A stretch of DNA of 64,000 nucleotides from Candidatus Thorarchaeota archaeon (GCA_016839345.1 JAEOUL010000163.1:12638-76637); one strand, 5' to 3'; numbered from the stretch's first letter, positions 25,741 through 35,217 are shown. Numbers and translations: made by a program. The notes: a model not told the origin generated them from the letters alone.

Positions 25741-27078
25741 CTATTTCTCTATCAATTGTTCTGGTTCCTCAGATGACATATTACCTAAAGCACCTTTCAT
25801 GAGACCCTTAAAATCAAAGCCCATCATACGTGCCATAAGCATCATTGGAACTAGCACATTGCCAAAAACTTGGAATGCTTGTGCTCCACCACCACCCTCT
25901 TCGATTCCTTCTCCATTTATTCCACCACCTCCACCGAATAGTGTGACATCTCCGATGTCTATCTGGCGGTAGATTTCGGGTAGGATCTGTAGGAAGTCTC
26001 TAGCGAAGGCTTGTGGTGTATAATCTCTCGCAGCTTCAAGAGTTTTCTTTATACCTTCAGCTTGAGCAGTTGTTACTTTGAGAATCTTGCCCGCGTCAGC
26101 CTCAGCGACCATACTAATCTTTTCGGCCTCAGCTTGAGCCTCCTGAAGAATTCGTTGCGCTTGAACTTCTACCTCTTCCTTAATCTTTCTCTGTTTCTCA
26201 GCCTCAGCTCCAAGCTTCGCAACTTCGAGGTCTTTTGAGGCTTCAACCTCGGCTTGTTGCTTTTCATATTTCTTTTGCATCAAGTCTTTTTGAAGCTCAA
26301 TCTCAAGAACGCTTTGCTCACGTTGCTTTTCTGCTTCTTGGATTTCTCTTAACTGTGCTTGCTCCTGTACACCGAGTAGCTTGTCACGAGCAATTTCTTG
26401 CTCACGCAGTACCTTACTTTTTTCGATATCTCTGGTTCCGGTCACTTGATCAGCTTCTATGAGGGCTATCTGAGCCAATCGATGCATCTCCGCCTCACGA
26501 GGTTTTGACATGTCTCTAAGGAATGAATCGTTGACCACAACGACGTCGATTAGCTCAACAGTTACTATCTTGAGACCCCACTCACTAACGATATCGATGA
26601 GTTCTTTTTTGATAGCTTCAATGATCAACTGTCTTTCTTCGAGTATCTCTTCGACAGCTAGTTGTGCACACGCTGTACGAATGACTGATTCTATAATAGC
26701 AGTCAATCTACTAGGAATCTCTTTCCAAGTAACGTTGTTAATAGTAGCAATGGCGTTCTCTGCCTGCCACTGGAGTACAGCACTGAGTCGAATTTTCTGT
26801 TTCTCCTTTGAGAGCACCGACTCCGCTGATATGTTCAATTGTTGCACTGTTCTATCTACTGCTAGGATACGATCAAAGAAAGGAATACGAGTGACCATAC
26901 CACCCTCACCCTGCTTGATAGCTTTGCCGCGCCTCAAGTGAACATAGAAGATGTTCGGGTCAAAAATCCGTACGTACTTCTTGATGAATATCACTAGAAG
27001 CAGAATAACTACGATGAACAATAAGCCCAATGAGACTGCGAGATTACTCGCAAACCAATCCCAAATACTTGCTTGCAT
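25741..27078 (-). CDS. Flotillin/SPFH-domain membrane protein
   Basis: A 445-residue protein: one N-terminal membrane helix (about 8-32), the SPFH/band-7 domain (about 40-200, beginning RIFDPNIFYVHLRRGKAI), a long Glu/Lys/Gln-rich coiled coil (about 205-365, AEAEAD-type repeats) typical of flotillins, and a C-terminal Gly-rich stretch (FGGGGGINGEG) with a final hydrophobic patch. Flotillins form oligomeric scaffolds that organise membrane domains. Their bacterial partner is NfeD, and an NfeD-like gene lies upstream on the same strand with a 204-base gap. Confidence 0.9.
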   Translation of the reverse strand: MQASIWDWFASNLAVSLGLLFIVVILLLVIFIKKYVRIFDPNIFYVHLRRGKAIKQGEGGMVTRIPFFDRILAVDRTVQQLNISAESVLSKEKQKIRLSAVLQWQAENAIATINNVTWKEIPSRLTAIIESVIRTACAQLAVEEILEERQLIIEAIKKELIDIVSEWGLKIVTVELIDVVVVNDSFLRDMSKPREAEMHRLAQIALIEADQVTGTRDIEKSKVLREQEIARDKLLGVQEQAQLREIQEAEKQREQSVLEIELQKDLMQKKYEKQQAEVEASKDLEVAKLGAEAEKQRKIKEEVEVQAQRILQEAQAEAEKISMVAEADAGKILKVTTAQAEGIKKTLEAARDYTPQAFARDFLQILPEIYRQIDIGDVTLFGGGGGINGEGIEEGGGGAQAFQVFGNVLVPMMLMARMMGFDFKGLMKGALGNMSSEEPEQLIEK

Positions 27079-27282
27079 TTGTTGTTCTTCTCACTTCTTT
27101 CATTTTTCATGCACTTCCAAGAAACCTTTCTCCCACTATCTTTGATGAAATCAGGTCAAATCCTAGTTACCACTAGTCGAACTTCGTACCTTGCCTCTCT
27201 CTGGGAGCAGTTTCTAGCCTTCCTGTAAGCGCACTTGTGTAACCTTTAGCGTGAGGGATTATAAACCTGTGCAGAAAATTAG

Positions 27283-28125
27283 CTAATCTTTGGTTTTATC
27301 CGACTTCTTACTCTGCTTTTGCAACCATTTGACAACATCTTTTCTTGGATCGACAAACACGAATTTTTCGTCAGCAGATACAATAAACAATTCAGATCCT
27401 TTCTGGAAGACTACCCCTTTTTGGAAAGGTCTTGCATGAAAACGACGTAAACCCATCTCCGTTTCTAATCTGACTTCACCAAATCCATCGTTGATGGTAG
27501 ATACAGCTTCGACTTCTCGTCCTACTAAATGCCTAGGTTCAATCCTAAAACCTGACTCTACAAAAGCACGTCTTAGAACAGTACGCACAGCATAGACTAT
27601 TCCTGTTACTCCAGCGACATGCAGAAAGATCTTCGCAATGAGAGGTAGCATGATACCTTCATAGTATATTAGAGACCCTAGAAATCCAAACACTACCAGA
27701 GATGTTCCGATTGTTACACCCAATGGAGCTCCTCTTTCAATCTCAAAGAAGCCAGATTTCTCCAATTCCACATCATGATCGAAATCAACGTCATGATCCA
27801 TGTCGTGATCCGCATCATGGTCTACATCATGATCGAGGTCATGCTCTACATGATGTTCAATATCGTGATCATAGTCGTGTTGAATATCGTGATCGACATC
27901 ATGGTCTAAGTCGTGATCCACTTCATGTCCAATATCGTGATCCAAATCATGATCAATCTCATGATCAACGTCATGATCTATATCATGCTCAACATGACCA
28001 TGGTCGGATAGAGCTGCAAATACTCTTCCTAAGGCGAACAATCCGAATGTGTAAAACAATCCTGCTATCAGGACTCCAAAGGAAATCTCTCTTAATAATG
28101 CTGCAATCGCAACTATATCTTGCAT
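27283..28125 (-). CDS. NfeD-like membrane protein with a long His-Asp tetrapeptide repeat
   Basis: A 280-residue protein. One membrane helix (about 15-38) precedes residues 41-119, which are almost purely His, Asp, Glu and single hydrophobic residues in a four-residue repeat (x-D-H-D). His occurs at every fourth position from 47 to 111 (17 in register). Residues about 130-190 form two more membrane helices, and residues about 200-270 look like the small beta-barrel of NfeD (LVGREVEAVSTINDGFGEVRLE). The N-terminal protease of long NfeDs is absent. Its neighbour is the SPFH gene, the usual partner. The repeat should bind several metal ions. Confidence 0.85.
   Translation of the reverse strand: MQDIVAIAALLREISFGVLIAGLFYTFGLFALGRVFAALSDHGHVEHDIDHDVDHEIDHDLDHDIGHEVDHDLDHDVDHDIQHDYDHDIEHHVEHDLDHDVDHDADHDMDHDVDFDHDVELEKSGFFEIERGAPLGVTIGTSLVVFGFLGSLIYYEGIMLPLIAKIFLHVAGVTGIVYAVRTVLRRAFVESGFRIEPRHLVGREVEAVSTINDGFGEVRLETEMGLRRFHARPFQKGVVFQKGSELFIVSADEKFVFVDPRKDVVKWLQKQSKKSDKTKD
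27769..28005 (-). repeat. 12-base coding repeat giving the His-Asp tetrapeptide array
   Basis: About twenty degenerate copies of a 12-base unit (coding strand close to GATCATGATNTN) encode x-D-H-D. Codons vary (CAT/CAC, GAT/GAC and different hydrophobic codons), so the array is kept by protein selection rather than being a fresh slippage repeat. Such an array may still vary in copy number between strains. Confidence 0.85.
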
Positions 28126-28282
28126 ACTTTATCGTCTAGCTCCTTCCGAAATATTGACCCCGCATACGGTCTTGCACAGATATTCTCCTGAAGACAAATA
28201 AACCTGAGTTAGAACTTCTTGAAATCCTAGTGAAAATGCCCCAGACACTTTAATATGGAGTGATGAACATCGAGCTGTTGAG

Positions 28283-28684
28283 GTGCTCGTACTGAGTATT
28301 ATTGACCATATTGCGACACTACTTGATGATGTGGAAATCAAGCACACACGAGAAGATAATGTGCTGATGATGCGCTGGAAGACAGACCACTTTGAAGATC
28401 TAAAAATCAAGATTGTTACAAACAAGGATGAATCCTGGGCTTACATCGTCGCTCCTTTCACTAATTTCTATGAGGTTGAGGAAAGCAAGCGGATGAAACT
28501 TGCTTATGATATGCTCAAAGAATCTTGGAAGGCAAATGGAGTGAAATTTGCCATTGATGACGACGACGACATCATTGTCATATCAGAAACAAATGATACT
28601 GATCTCACTGGTGATGAGGTAAGAACTCTCATTGGTCATGTTGTACATGCTTGTGATACGCTCTGGGAAATTTATCCTGCATAG
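28283..28684 (+). CDS. Hypothetical protein, possibly YbjN/secretion-chaperone-like fold
   Basis: A 133-residue acidic soluble protein starting at GTG 28283. Strand and helix pattern (MMRWKTDHFEDLKIKIVTNKDESWAYIVAPF, then helices around KRMKLAYDMLKESW, then a strand with five Asp in a row, then a helix) recalls the YbjN/CesT-like alpha/beta fold, but no decisive motif is visible. It is divergent from the NfeD-like gene. Function unknown. Confidence 0.7.
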   Translation: MLVLSIIDHIATLLDDVEIKHTREDNVLMMRWKTDHFEDLKIKIVTNKDESWAYIVAPFTNFYEVEESKRMKLAYDMLKESWKANGVKFAIDDDDDIIVISETNDTDLTGDEVRTLIGHVVHACDTLWEIYPA

Positions 28685-28786
28685 GAATTTCAATTGATAG
28701 CAAGTATGAAGATTCCTAGCAATCTTTGATTTCTGATTTGCGACATCTTCATAAGTGGCATAAACAGGGATACGCTTGTGGGACTC

Positions 28787-29326
28787 ATGGCACAAAAAAG
28801 TCCTGAAGCTATTTCCAAAGAAAAGAAGGAGCGGTTAGTAAATATCTTCTATCCGAAGCGAGCGTCATTCATTTTCTTCTACGTTTTTGGCACTGTAGTC
28901 TTCATAGTGGGACTTGGTTTCAATGTTGTTTCTGCTGCTGACTTCATAATTCATAACATAGTTTCTTGGACACTTGGACTCGCTGCGATGATCTTTGGAA
29001 TTATCATTGTTATGTGGGCCGAGAGTCGTCGCTGGTTCACACTTTATATAATCACCACCTGGAATGTAAGAGTCAGAAGAGGAGTGTTTCGTAGAAGAAC
29101 TGTACGAGTCTTTTATGATGAAATAATGAATGTTCATTGTTCTGGTCCACCAGCTGAGCGTCGTGTTGGAATGGGTGATGTTGAAATCTTCTCAAGTGCT
29201 AATGAAACATCTCCTGCCTTGGTTTTTGATGGCGTTCATAACCCGGATGGTATTAAAGAGATTATTCTACGTTTTATAATGACTATTCCTGATCCACTAC
29301 CTTGGGCACATCTTGATAGGCCTTAG
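28787..29326 (+). CDS. Membrane protein with bacterial PH-like (YdbT type) domain
   Basis: A 179-residue protein. Two membrane helices (about 28-75) are followed by residues about 85-170 resembling the bPH_2 domain: FTLYIITTWNVRVRRGVFRRRTVRVFYDEIMNVHC, then GDVEIFSSANETSPALVFDGVHNPDGIKEII. The layout of helices then PH-like barrel fits the PF03703 family found in many archaea and bacteria; their function is unknown. Starts: ATG 28787, or GTG 28778. Confidence 0.8.
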   Translation: MAQKSPEAISKEKKERLVNIFYPKRASFIFFYVFGTVVFIVGLGFNVVSAADFIIHNIVSWTLGLAAMIFGIIIVMWAESRRWFTLYIITTWNVRVRRGVFRRRTVRVFYDEIMNVHCSGPPAERRVGMGDVEIFSSANETSPALVFDGVHNPDGIKEIILRFIMTIPDPLPWAHLDRP

Positions 29327-29339
29327 ATTCGATTAATGG

Positions 29340-31775
29340 CTATCCCCTACTGTTTCTTCGTTTCCTTACAACAATGGCAACAAGCAAGCACGCTGCTAGT
29401 CCTACTACTCCAATGACAACTAGAAATAGCTGATCTGATCGAGTTTCTTCTCCTAATACCTCAAAAGAACCATCAACAAAACTCCAAGTGCCAACAATGC
29501 TTTCCATGAAGATTGTGAAGTTTACTAATTCAGCTCTCATCGGTGTCCATGTGTGTTGGTATGTAATCCCATTCTCATTCATACTGTGATTAATCCCATC
29601 ATACTCAATCAGAACCTGATTCATTCCTAGAAAATAGGTGACATTAATCAAAACCTCTACTTCTGAACCGAGAGGAACTGGTGATGGTACAATAATTGGA
29701 CCTTCCCACTCAGGTGAGCTTGTAAGTGGTTGATATGTAAAAGACATATCACTCCACTCGCTCCAAATTCCTGTTATATCACAGACTCTTATCATGAATA
29801 TATATTCCTGTTCTTGTATCAAAGATGGACCATCATATACTATACTTTTCTCGCTATACACAAAATCCAAAGAAACAGAGTAAGCCCATGTAGCATTATT
29901 GGTTTCTGGATTACTACCACCATAAGACCATGCAGAGTATCCTCCTGAATTATTCAGAATATATCCTCCAATAACACCAATTTGCGAGTCCCATTCAAGC
30001 TGGATTAGTAAGTTATTGGTCCCTGAATAGTAGAAGTTGTCTAACACATCCAAGATTAGAAATCCATCTATATTATGCAAGGTGTAATTGTTATTTGATA
30101 GAACCAACATCGAATTCTCGCTTGCATAGTTATTGTTCAGGTTTTCGTGATCGAGTTGTCCTTCCACTATGGTTTCAGCCAATGTAACTTTCAAATTTTC
30201 AAGTATGACATTTTGTGTACTTTCATTAGCATGAAAATAGATTCTGTCAATATATCCTGAATTTTGCAGTAATGATGAATTGAATTTCATCTGCAATATA
30301 CCTGATGAATTAGAAGCAAATCCAAATCCCTCTGTTTGCGAAAGTGAACTATTACTAAGAATTGCATCTGTTGTGAACTCGATCGCGACATCATATGCAT
30401 AGGCTTCAAGGGTTGTTGCAGATGCTGAGTTGTAGGCACCTGGTCCCCACGCATATGCAGTTGATCCATACTCTATAGCTGAATTATAGAACGACTGCGT
30501 TGTACTTGAAGAACTAGTAGAATATCTTATCTCTACTATCAAATTCATCTGATGATTAGAGAAGAAGATGTTCTCAACATCGAATTCAATTGTATTATTG
30601 ATAATTGGTGCAGTATAGGAATCAGCTCGAAGGACTTCGATGAGTTTGCTTTCACCAAGATTTAGACCAAAGTCAAAACCTAAGGAGCCGGGTTCGAAGG
30701 TATTTGACACTGAAACAACAAGATTACTTAGTGTAATCGTTGCTTCAGTAGTATTAATACCAAAACAAATTTTGTCAATAATTCCTGAGTGGTTTAGAAT
30801 ACTGTTCATGTACTTGTATTGAAATCTCATCTCATTCATAGTTCCAAATGGAAGAGTGCTTGTATCAGTGCCATTATTGAGAATGCTGATTCTATCTGTA
30901 TGTTTTGATTGCCAAATGATATCATTCTGTCCAATGTTCTCGTACATCTTTATTTGATAGTCACTCTGAAAATCTAGAGCATCTGTGTCACTAGTTGACC
31001 ATGAAAACGTTGGATGTTGGTTCTGGATGTAGCCAAGTAATGGACCTTCTGCAATATCATCTATGGCTATATCAATCACAGATGGAGTGTAGCAATGAAG
31101 TTTCAGATACGATGAATTGAGAGGTTCATCCTCTTCCTCAGCAAAGATCTTTGTGTTTGCTGGTCCTACTTCTTCAACACTCCTCATCACAAGGCTCAAC
31201 ATCTTGTCTTCAGTTAAAACCATTGTAACTATGCTTGTTATATCCCATCCATACCAATTTCCTTCTTCAAACATGTTTGGACTTGTTGGAGAATCAATTA
31301 CAGATGATGGAGATGAGCTGAACTCCGGTTGATTATTCCAAGTGATGGTTGATTCATTCCAAGTATCGTCAGCACAATAGTAAACACCAATTGGAGCATC
31401 TGCTTTGTCAAGTGGTAAATCTTTTGTTAGATATGAATAAAAATTAGCAGAGGAAAATCGTATGTTGTCTGGAATGTTTCCTAGATTGAATTTTATGAAA
31501 GCTCTTCCCAAGTTGTCTGCTGAATCCATACCTACAACTAATCCACGGAGTACTGGATTCTCATGAAAGTTTTCGTCTGGTTGTGTATCCATAACGAATT
31601 CTTCTTCCATTACATGAATGATTAGATCATGTTCACTCATTATGTTGCTATTGATTGAGTTTTGATTCAAATTGATTATTGATTCAGGAAGATGTACTCC
31701 GATTTGATATCTTGGAAATACGATAAGAAGAGCGATAACAAAGCATGAAATCAATGCAATATCCCTCTGTTTCAT
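29340..31775 (-). CDS. Large secreted or surface-anchored protein with DNRLRE-type domain
   Basis: About 811 residues. A signal anchor starts right after MKQRDIALISCF. Residues about 50-225 resemble the DNRLRE beta-sandwich of secreted archaeal and bacterial proteins (AFIKFNLGNIPDNI, then DDTWNESTITWNNQP). Repeated beta-rich modules follow, with the pattern IDKICFGINTTEATITLSNLVV, near-repeated as IDRIYFHANESTQNVILENLKV. The C-terminus is a membrane helix and an Arg/Lys tail (VVRKRRNSRG). Many N-x-S/T sites suggest glycosylation. It should be held in the cell membrane with its bulk outside. A GTG at 31799 is an alternative start. Confidence 0.8.
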   Translation of the reverse strand: MKQRDIALISCFVIALLIVFPRYQIGVHLPESIINLNQNSINSNIMSEHDLIIHVMEEEFVMDTQPDENFHENPVLRGLVVGMDSADNLGRAFIKFNLGNIPDNIRFSSANFYSYLTKDLPLDKADAPIGVYYCADDTWNESTITWNNQPEFSSSPSSVIDSPTSPNMFEEGNWYGWDITSIVTMVLTEDKMLSLVMRSVEEVGPANTKIFAEEEDEPLNSSYLKLHCYTPSVIDIAIDDIAEGPLLGYIQNQHPTFSWSTSDTDALDFQSDYQIKMYENIGQNDIIWQSKHTDRISILNNGTDTSTLPFGTMNEMRFQYKYMNSILNHSGIIDKICFGINTTEATITLSNLVVSVSNTFEPGSLGFDFGLNLGESKLIEVLRADSYTAPIINNTIEFDVENIFFSNHQMNLIVEIRYSTSSSSTTQSFYNSAIEYGSTAYAWGPGAYNSASATTLEAYAYDVAIEFTTDAILSNSSLSQTEGFGFASNSSGILQMKFNSSLLQNSGYIDRIYFHANESTQNVILENLKVTLAETIVEGQLDHENLNNNYASENSMLVLSNNNYTLHNIDGFLILDVLDNFYYSGTNNLLIQLEWDSQIGVIGGYILNNSGGYSAWSYGGSNPETNNATWAYSVSLDFVYSEKSIVYDGPSLIQEQEYIFMIRVCDITGIWSEWSDMSFTYQPLTSSPEWEGPIIVPSPVPLGSEVEVLINVTYFLGMNQVLIEYDGINHSMNENGITYQHTWTPMRAELVNFTIFMESIVGTWSFVDGSFEVLGEETRSDQLFLVVIGVVGLAACLLVAIVVRKRRNSRG

Positions 31776-31815
31776 CAAAGCCCAATCCTTGTGAATCACA
31801 CGTAACCTTAGAGCA

Positions 31816-31830
31816 ATGTTATATGGCTTA
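31816..31830 (+). promoter_or_regulatory. TATA box before the first leucine-rich-repeat gene
   Basis: TGTTATATGGC around 31816-31826 is a TATA-like element in a short divergent region. It lies about 30 bases before the ATG at 31855, which fits a transcript with almost no leader. Confidence 0.4.
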
Positions 31831-31854
31831 TTTCTCTTACGAGTGAGCTTTATT

Positions 31855-32655
31855 ATGGTTCAATTACATAAGCACAAAAGAAATCAGTATAGAAACATAG
31901 AAACATTCTGGAGAGACACAACGGTGGCGAGGTTCACCATAAGGTATGTTGCATCCGATGGAGAAAAGTATCAAGTAGAGAAAGATGACCATTATTCAGA
32001 AATCGATCTATCTGAGGCCAGCATCAAATCAATCAGTCTTGAACCACTTGGTCATTGCACCAATCTTGAAAAGATGAATCTTGATTCAAATCTTCTCACA
32101 GAGATAGACCTTACGCCACTCTCCTATTGTACCAATCTTAAGATGCTTAGTATAACATCTAATGAGCTATCAGAGATTGACCTTGAACCACTTTCAAAAT
32201 GCCGTTCACTTCAAGCTCTCGAGCTCTCAGATAACATGCTTTTCGATGTTGAACTTGAACCTCTCAGAAAATGTACTGAGCTCCGTTGGTTATACATAGC
32301 TGATAATAGACTTCGAGATATAGATCTCTCCCCTTTGAAAGACAATACAAAACTGCAATATCTTGTTCTTTCAGGAAATCTACTTCGTGAAATTGACCTT
32401 TATCCTTTAAGCAAATCTGAGGATTTAAGGTATCTTCACCTAAATGAGAATGCTTTCTCTGAAATTGATATCTCTGTATTATTTACTTTTGAGAACCTCG
32501 AATCTCTTTCCCTAGATAATACTGTGACTCTTCGTGCGAATCACAAATTAAAACATCTTCATTATTTCCCAGACCCTATAAACGAGATACTTGATAATGT
32601 CAAATGGTTCCATGAGATACATGAACGGAATATCGAGGGTGAAAGAACTACATAA
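31855..32655 (+). CDS. Leucine-rich-repeat protein, copy 1
   Basis: A protein of about 266 residues, soluble, with no signal peptide. About seven LRR units of 24 residues follow the pattern EIDL-x-PL-x2-C-x2-L-x2-L-x3-x2-N (for example EIDLEPLSKCRSLQALELSDN). This belongs to the non-classical IDLSPL type of LRR rather than the eukaryotic RI or plant type. The next gene is a paralogue with the same repeat and the same short beta-rich head (compare VARFTIRY with MSEIQIKF). The start is uncertain: the ATG at 31855 is near a TATA box, but alignment with copy 2 would favour GTG 31924. A protein-binding scaffold role is likely. Confidence 0.8.
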   Translation: MVQLHKHKRNQYRNIETFWRDTTVARFTIRYVASDGEKYQVEKDDHYSEIDLSEASIKSISLEPLGHCTNLEKMNLDSNLLTEIDLTPLSYCTNLKMLSITSNELSEIDLEPLSKCRSLQALELSDNMLFDVELEPLRKCTELRWLYIADNRLRDIDLSPLKDNTKLQYLVLSGNLLREIDLYPLSKSEDLRYLHLNENAFSEIDISVLFTFENLESLSLDNTVTLRANHKLKHLHYFPDPINEILDNVKWFHEIHERNIEGERTT

Positions 32656-32717
32656 TACTTAACGATTTATGATAATAAATTCATGAAAACTCAAGAGGCG
32701 TTTGAAGGTTCTTACAT

Positions 32718-33554
32718 ATGTCTGAAATTCAAATCAAATTCAGAATTGAAAATGGGATTGAGCTTTTTTTCCAAACAGGTAGTCATGCAACTGAGGTTGA
32801 TCTATCAGGCAGAAGTATTGTTGAAATTGATTTATCCCCCCTCATTGACTGTGTGAATCTCAGAGAGCTTAATCTTTCTGCTAACCTAATAAGAGAAATT
32901 GATTTAGAGGTTCTTAGTAACTGCTTGAGTCTTGAGAAGCTTAATCTTAGTTCCAACCTTCTTTCCTCAGTAGATCTTTCTCCTCTAGCAAGTTGTGCTA
33001 ATTTGGATACGCTGTCATTAGAAATTAATAAAATGCAACGCATTGATCTCTCTCCATTATTGAATTGTATGCGTTTACAGGAAATTAATTTGCAATCCAA
33101 TGATTTACTGAGTATTGATTTATCACCACTTGGAAGATGTTCTGCACTAAGATTTGCTAGATTTGATAATAACCAGTTTTACGATGTTGATTTAGGACCC
33201 TTTTCCAGATGTTCAAGTCTCCAGGAACTCTTTCTCGAGAATAATCAATTCGAAGAGTTGGATCTTTCGCCACTTAGTAATTGTAAATCCTTGGAAGGTC
33301 TGCGGCTTCGATCGACTCAAATATTTCAAATTGAATTGGAGCCACTGAAAGATTGTAAGAGTCTCCTCTGGCTTGATGTTAGTGAGAATCAGATGAAGAC
33401 AATAAATGTTTCACCACTTTTCTACTGCTCTGATCTTGAAGTATTCATGGTAGACGAAACTGTGCCTTTAATGGCTGATCTTGATTTGAATGACGAAGAT
33501 TGGCCAACTGCTTTTGATACTATCAAGGAACGTATATTTTGGGTCGATCAGTGA
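32718..33554 (+). CDS. Leucine-rich-repeat protein, copy 2
   Basis: A 278-residue paralogue of the preceding gene, 62 bases downstream. About eight repeats run from residue 27, with the regular core LREIDLxxLSNCxSLExLxLSSN, and the same Cys and Asn ladder. The N-terminal short strand pair and the acidic C-terminus (MVDETVPLMADLDLNDEDW) match copy 1 (SLDNTVTLRANHKLKHLHYF). The pair arose by tandem duplication followed by drift. No enzyme domain, membrane helix or signal peptide is visible, so both should act inside the cell as binding surfaces. Confidence 0.85.
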   Translation: MSEIQIKFRIENGIELFFQTGSHATEVDLSGRSIVEIDLSPLIDCVNLRELNLSANLIREIDLEVLSNCLSLEKLNLSSNLLSSVDLSPLASCANLDTLSLEINKMQRIDLSPLLNCMRLQEINLQSNDLLSIDLSPLGRCSALRFARFDNNQFYDVDLGPFSRCSSLQELFLENNQFEELDLSPLSNCKSLEGLRLRSTQIFQIELEPLKDCKSLLWLDVSENQMKTINVSPLFYCSDLEVFMVDETVPLMADLDLNDEDWPTAFDTIKERIFWVDQ

Positions 33555-33623
33555 CACACTCCGTCATACCCCGGTGACACTAGCTCTAATTTTCCATAGT
33601 GTTCAAAAAGTAGTGTGACTTTC

Positions 33624-34286
33624 ATGACAACCACTGATGATAATGCTGCAAGAATGACTTTGAGAATAGCTGGAGTCTTTCAAGAAATCAGGGATATCTG
33701 GGCAAAGAGACTAGACGCATACTATACGCAAATTGAAACTCTAATAGATGGACAGTGGTTGGAAACTGAGGATATTCTTGGGATTATGCAGGAATCACGA
33801 TTGGCATCACGTGAGGCCTTAGATGGTCTGGGCAATGATTTGAGTGCAGAGCTTGTTCATACATCAAATGGTGTGGTAGCTCGATATGAAGCAATGAGGT
33901 CGTCACTCGTAGAAGAGATTGCAGACCTTCGAAATGAGATTCGAAACTTGACCTCTGGCGATGAGAACAAATTAAGGCGTGAAAACATAGCTTTGAAAGA
34001 AGCAATATTTTCGGTACCTGAATTCAAACTTCTACAGGTCATTCAACGTCATCGTAGAACCTCCTACGATCAGTTGTGTAAGGAAACGAAACAGAAGAAA
34101 TCAGCAATACGAAAACTTGTGAAGGAACTCATGAATAGAGGGTACATCAATCTCGATAAGAAGGTTCGTCCTCACGTGATAATCTATCTATCTGCTCCGT
34201 GGACTCAGAAGACGATTGATGATCAAATGGTTCTTGATCAACATCTTTCTGTACGCTCCTTACCTGCTCAAGCTGAACATCAGTAG
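33624..34286 (+). CDS. Coiled-coil protein with C-terminal winged-helix domain
   Basis: A 220-residue protein. Residues about 10-130 are helical with a coiled coil (SLVEEIADLRNEIRNL, then ENKLRRENIALKEA). Residues 135-200 form a winged-helix DNA-binding domain (FKLLQVIQRHRRTSYDQLCKETKQKKSAIRKLVKELMNRGYINL), of the kind that senses one state through the coiled coil. The ATG at 33624 is used; GTG 33615 is possible. Its last 140 bases overlap the convergent membrane-protein gene. Function unknown; a regulator is plausible. Confidence 0.75.
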   Translation: MTTTDDNAARMTLRIAGVFQEIRDIWAKRLDAYYTQIETLIDGQWLETEDILGIMQESRLASREALDGLGNDLSAELVHTSNGVVARYEAMRSSLVEEIADLRNEIRNLTSGDENKLRRENIALKEAIFSVPEFKLLQVIQRHRRTSYDQLCKETKQKKSAIRKLVKELMNRGYINLDKKVRPHVIIYLSAPWTQKTIDDQMVLDQHLSVRSLPAQAEHQ

Positions 34287-35151
34287 CACCAAATCTCCGA
34301 GCAATCCTTCTCATAATCCCACTAGTCCAGCCAATTGTAAATTCATTGATAATGATCATAGGCATGACGAAAGCCATGGTTATGATTGGAAGTCCAACAA
34401 TCCATATCAAGCTCACAAATACCTCTGTAAGTTCCATCTCTACTCCTGCTATAATGAACTTTTGATAGAAGTACCGGTGAAACATTGTGATTGGAAAAGC
34501 AAGGATACCAAATCCACCAATAAGGTTTGAATACCATCTACCAATTCCAACAGTGTCAGGACAACGTCTAAGTTCAAGATGATTTGGTTTTACATATGCA
34601 ACGATACCAGAATCGTTGAGGAGCCAAGTTGGAGCAAACACAGCTATGCTAACTGTAAGCCCTATGAGACCTCCCAAGAAGGTCAGTAAGGGATGTAGAT
34701 TGCGGACGACAATACTGACATCACCTGCTGGTATTTCTGGTACTCTGAAGATAACACCTTGAAGTAAACTGATCACTATCTCACCCAATGAAAGAGCAAA
34801 CAGAGCGGGAACAAAAGATCGTTTCATTATCCTAATCCAGTCAAATCCGTGCCCTATATTCATCACATCGATGTTGTATGTAGTTATTCTGAAGATCTTA
34901 GCTGCCACAAGCATAATGATCGCAAAGGGTAGAGTCAACAAAAAAAACTCTATCAATAACATTGGAAATAATATCAGTAACAAAAATGTAACATCAAATC
35001 CCATTGGTCCTTCGACTGTTGCCACAAGATCATATGCAGGGATATATCCAGTAACGATCCCGGCAAGTCTCTGTGCCAACCAGAATGCCGCTATTATCCC
35101 ACTTATAGAGAAAAGCAAAGGCACAATGAATCGTTTGCTATTATCTGACAT
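34147..35151 (-). CDS. Uncharacterised six- to eight-helix membrane protein
   Basis: A 334-residue protein, not recognised. Hydrophobic helices occupy residues about 10-285, with a loop APTWLLNDSGIVAYVKPNHLELRRCPDTVGIGRWYSNL between helices and a hydrophilic Gln/Glu/Ser-rich tail of about 45 residues. That tail is encoded within the overlap with the winged-helix gene on the other strand. The start is ATG 35151. Homologues with the same tail would settle whether the overlap is real. Confidence 0.65.
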   Translation of the reverse strand: MSDNSKRFIVPLLFSISGIIAAFWLAQRLAGIVTGYIPAYDLVATVEGPMGFDVTFLLLILFPMLLIEFFLLTLPFAIIMLVAAKIFRITTYNIDVMNIGHGFDWIRIMKRSFVPALFALSLGEIVISLLQGVIFRVPEIPAGDVSIVVRNLHPLLTFLGGLIGLTVSIAVFAPTWLLNDSGIVAYVKPNHLELRRCPDTVGIGRWYSNLIGGFGILAFPITMFHRYFYQKFIIAGVEMELTEVFVSLIWIVGLPIITMAFVMPMIIINEFTIGWTSGIMRRIARRFGATDVQLEQVRSVQKDVDQEPFDHQSSSESTEQIDRLSREDEPSYRD

Positions 35152-35217
35152 CTCCAATACCCACTATTTCTTTTTTTTGAAAGCTTCTAAGCATATCGGT
35201 AATTGTTTTTCCCAAGA

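Noticed and set aside
27702..28139. Plus-strand His/Arg/Asp-rich frame opposite the NfeD-like repeat
   Set aside because: It is the reverse reading of the 12-base repeat; the minus frame has membrane helices and an NfeD-like barrel in addition.
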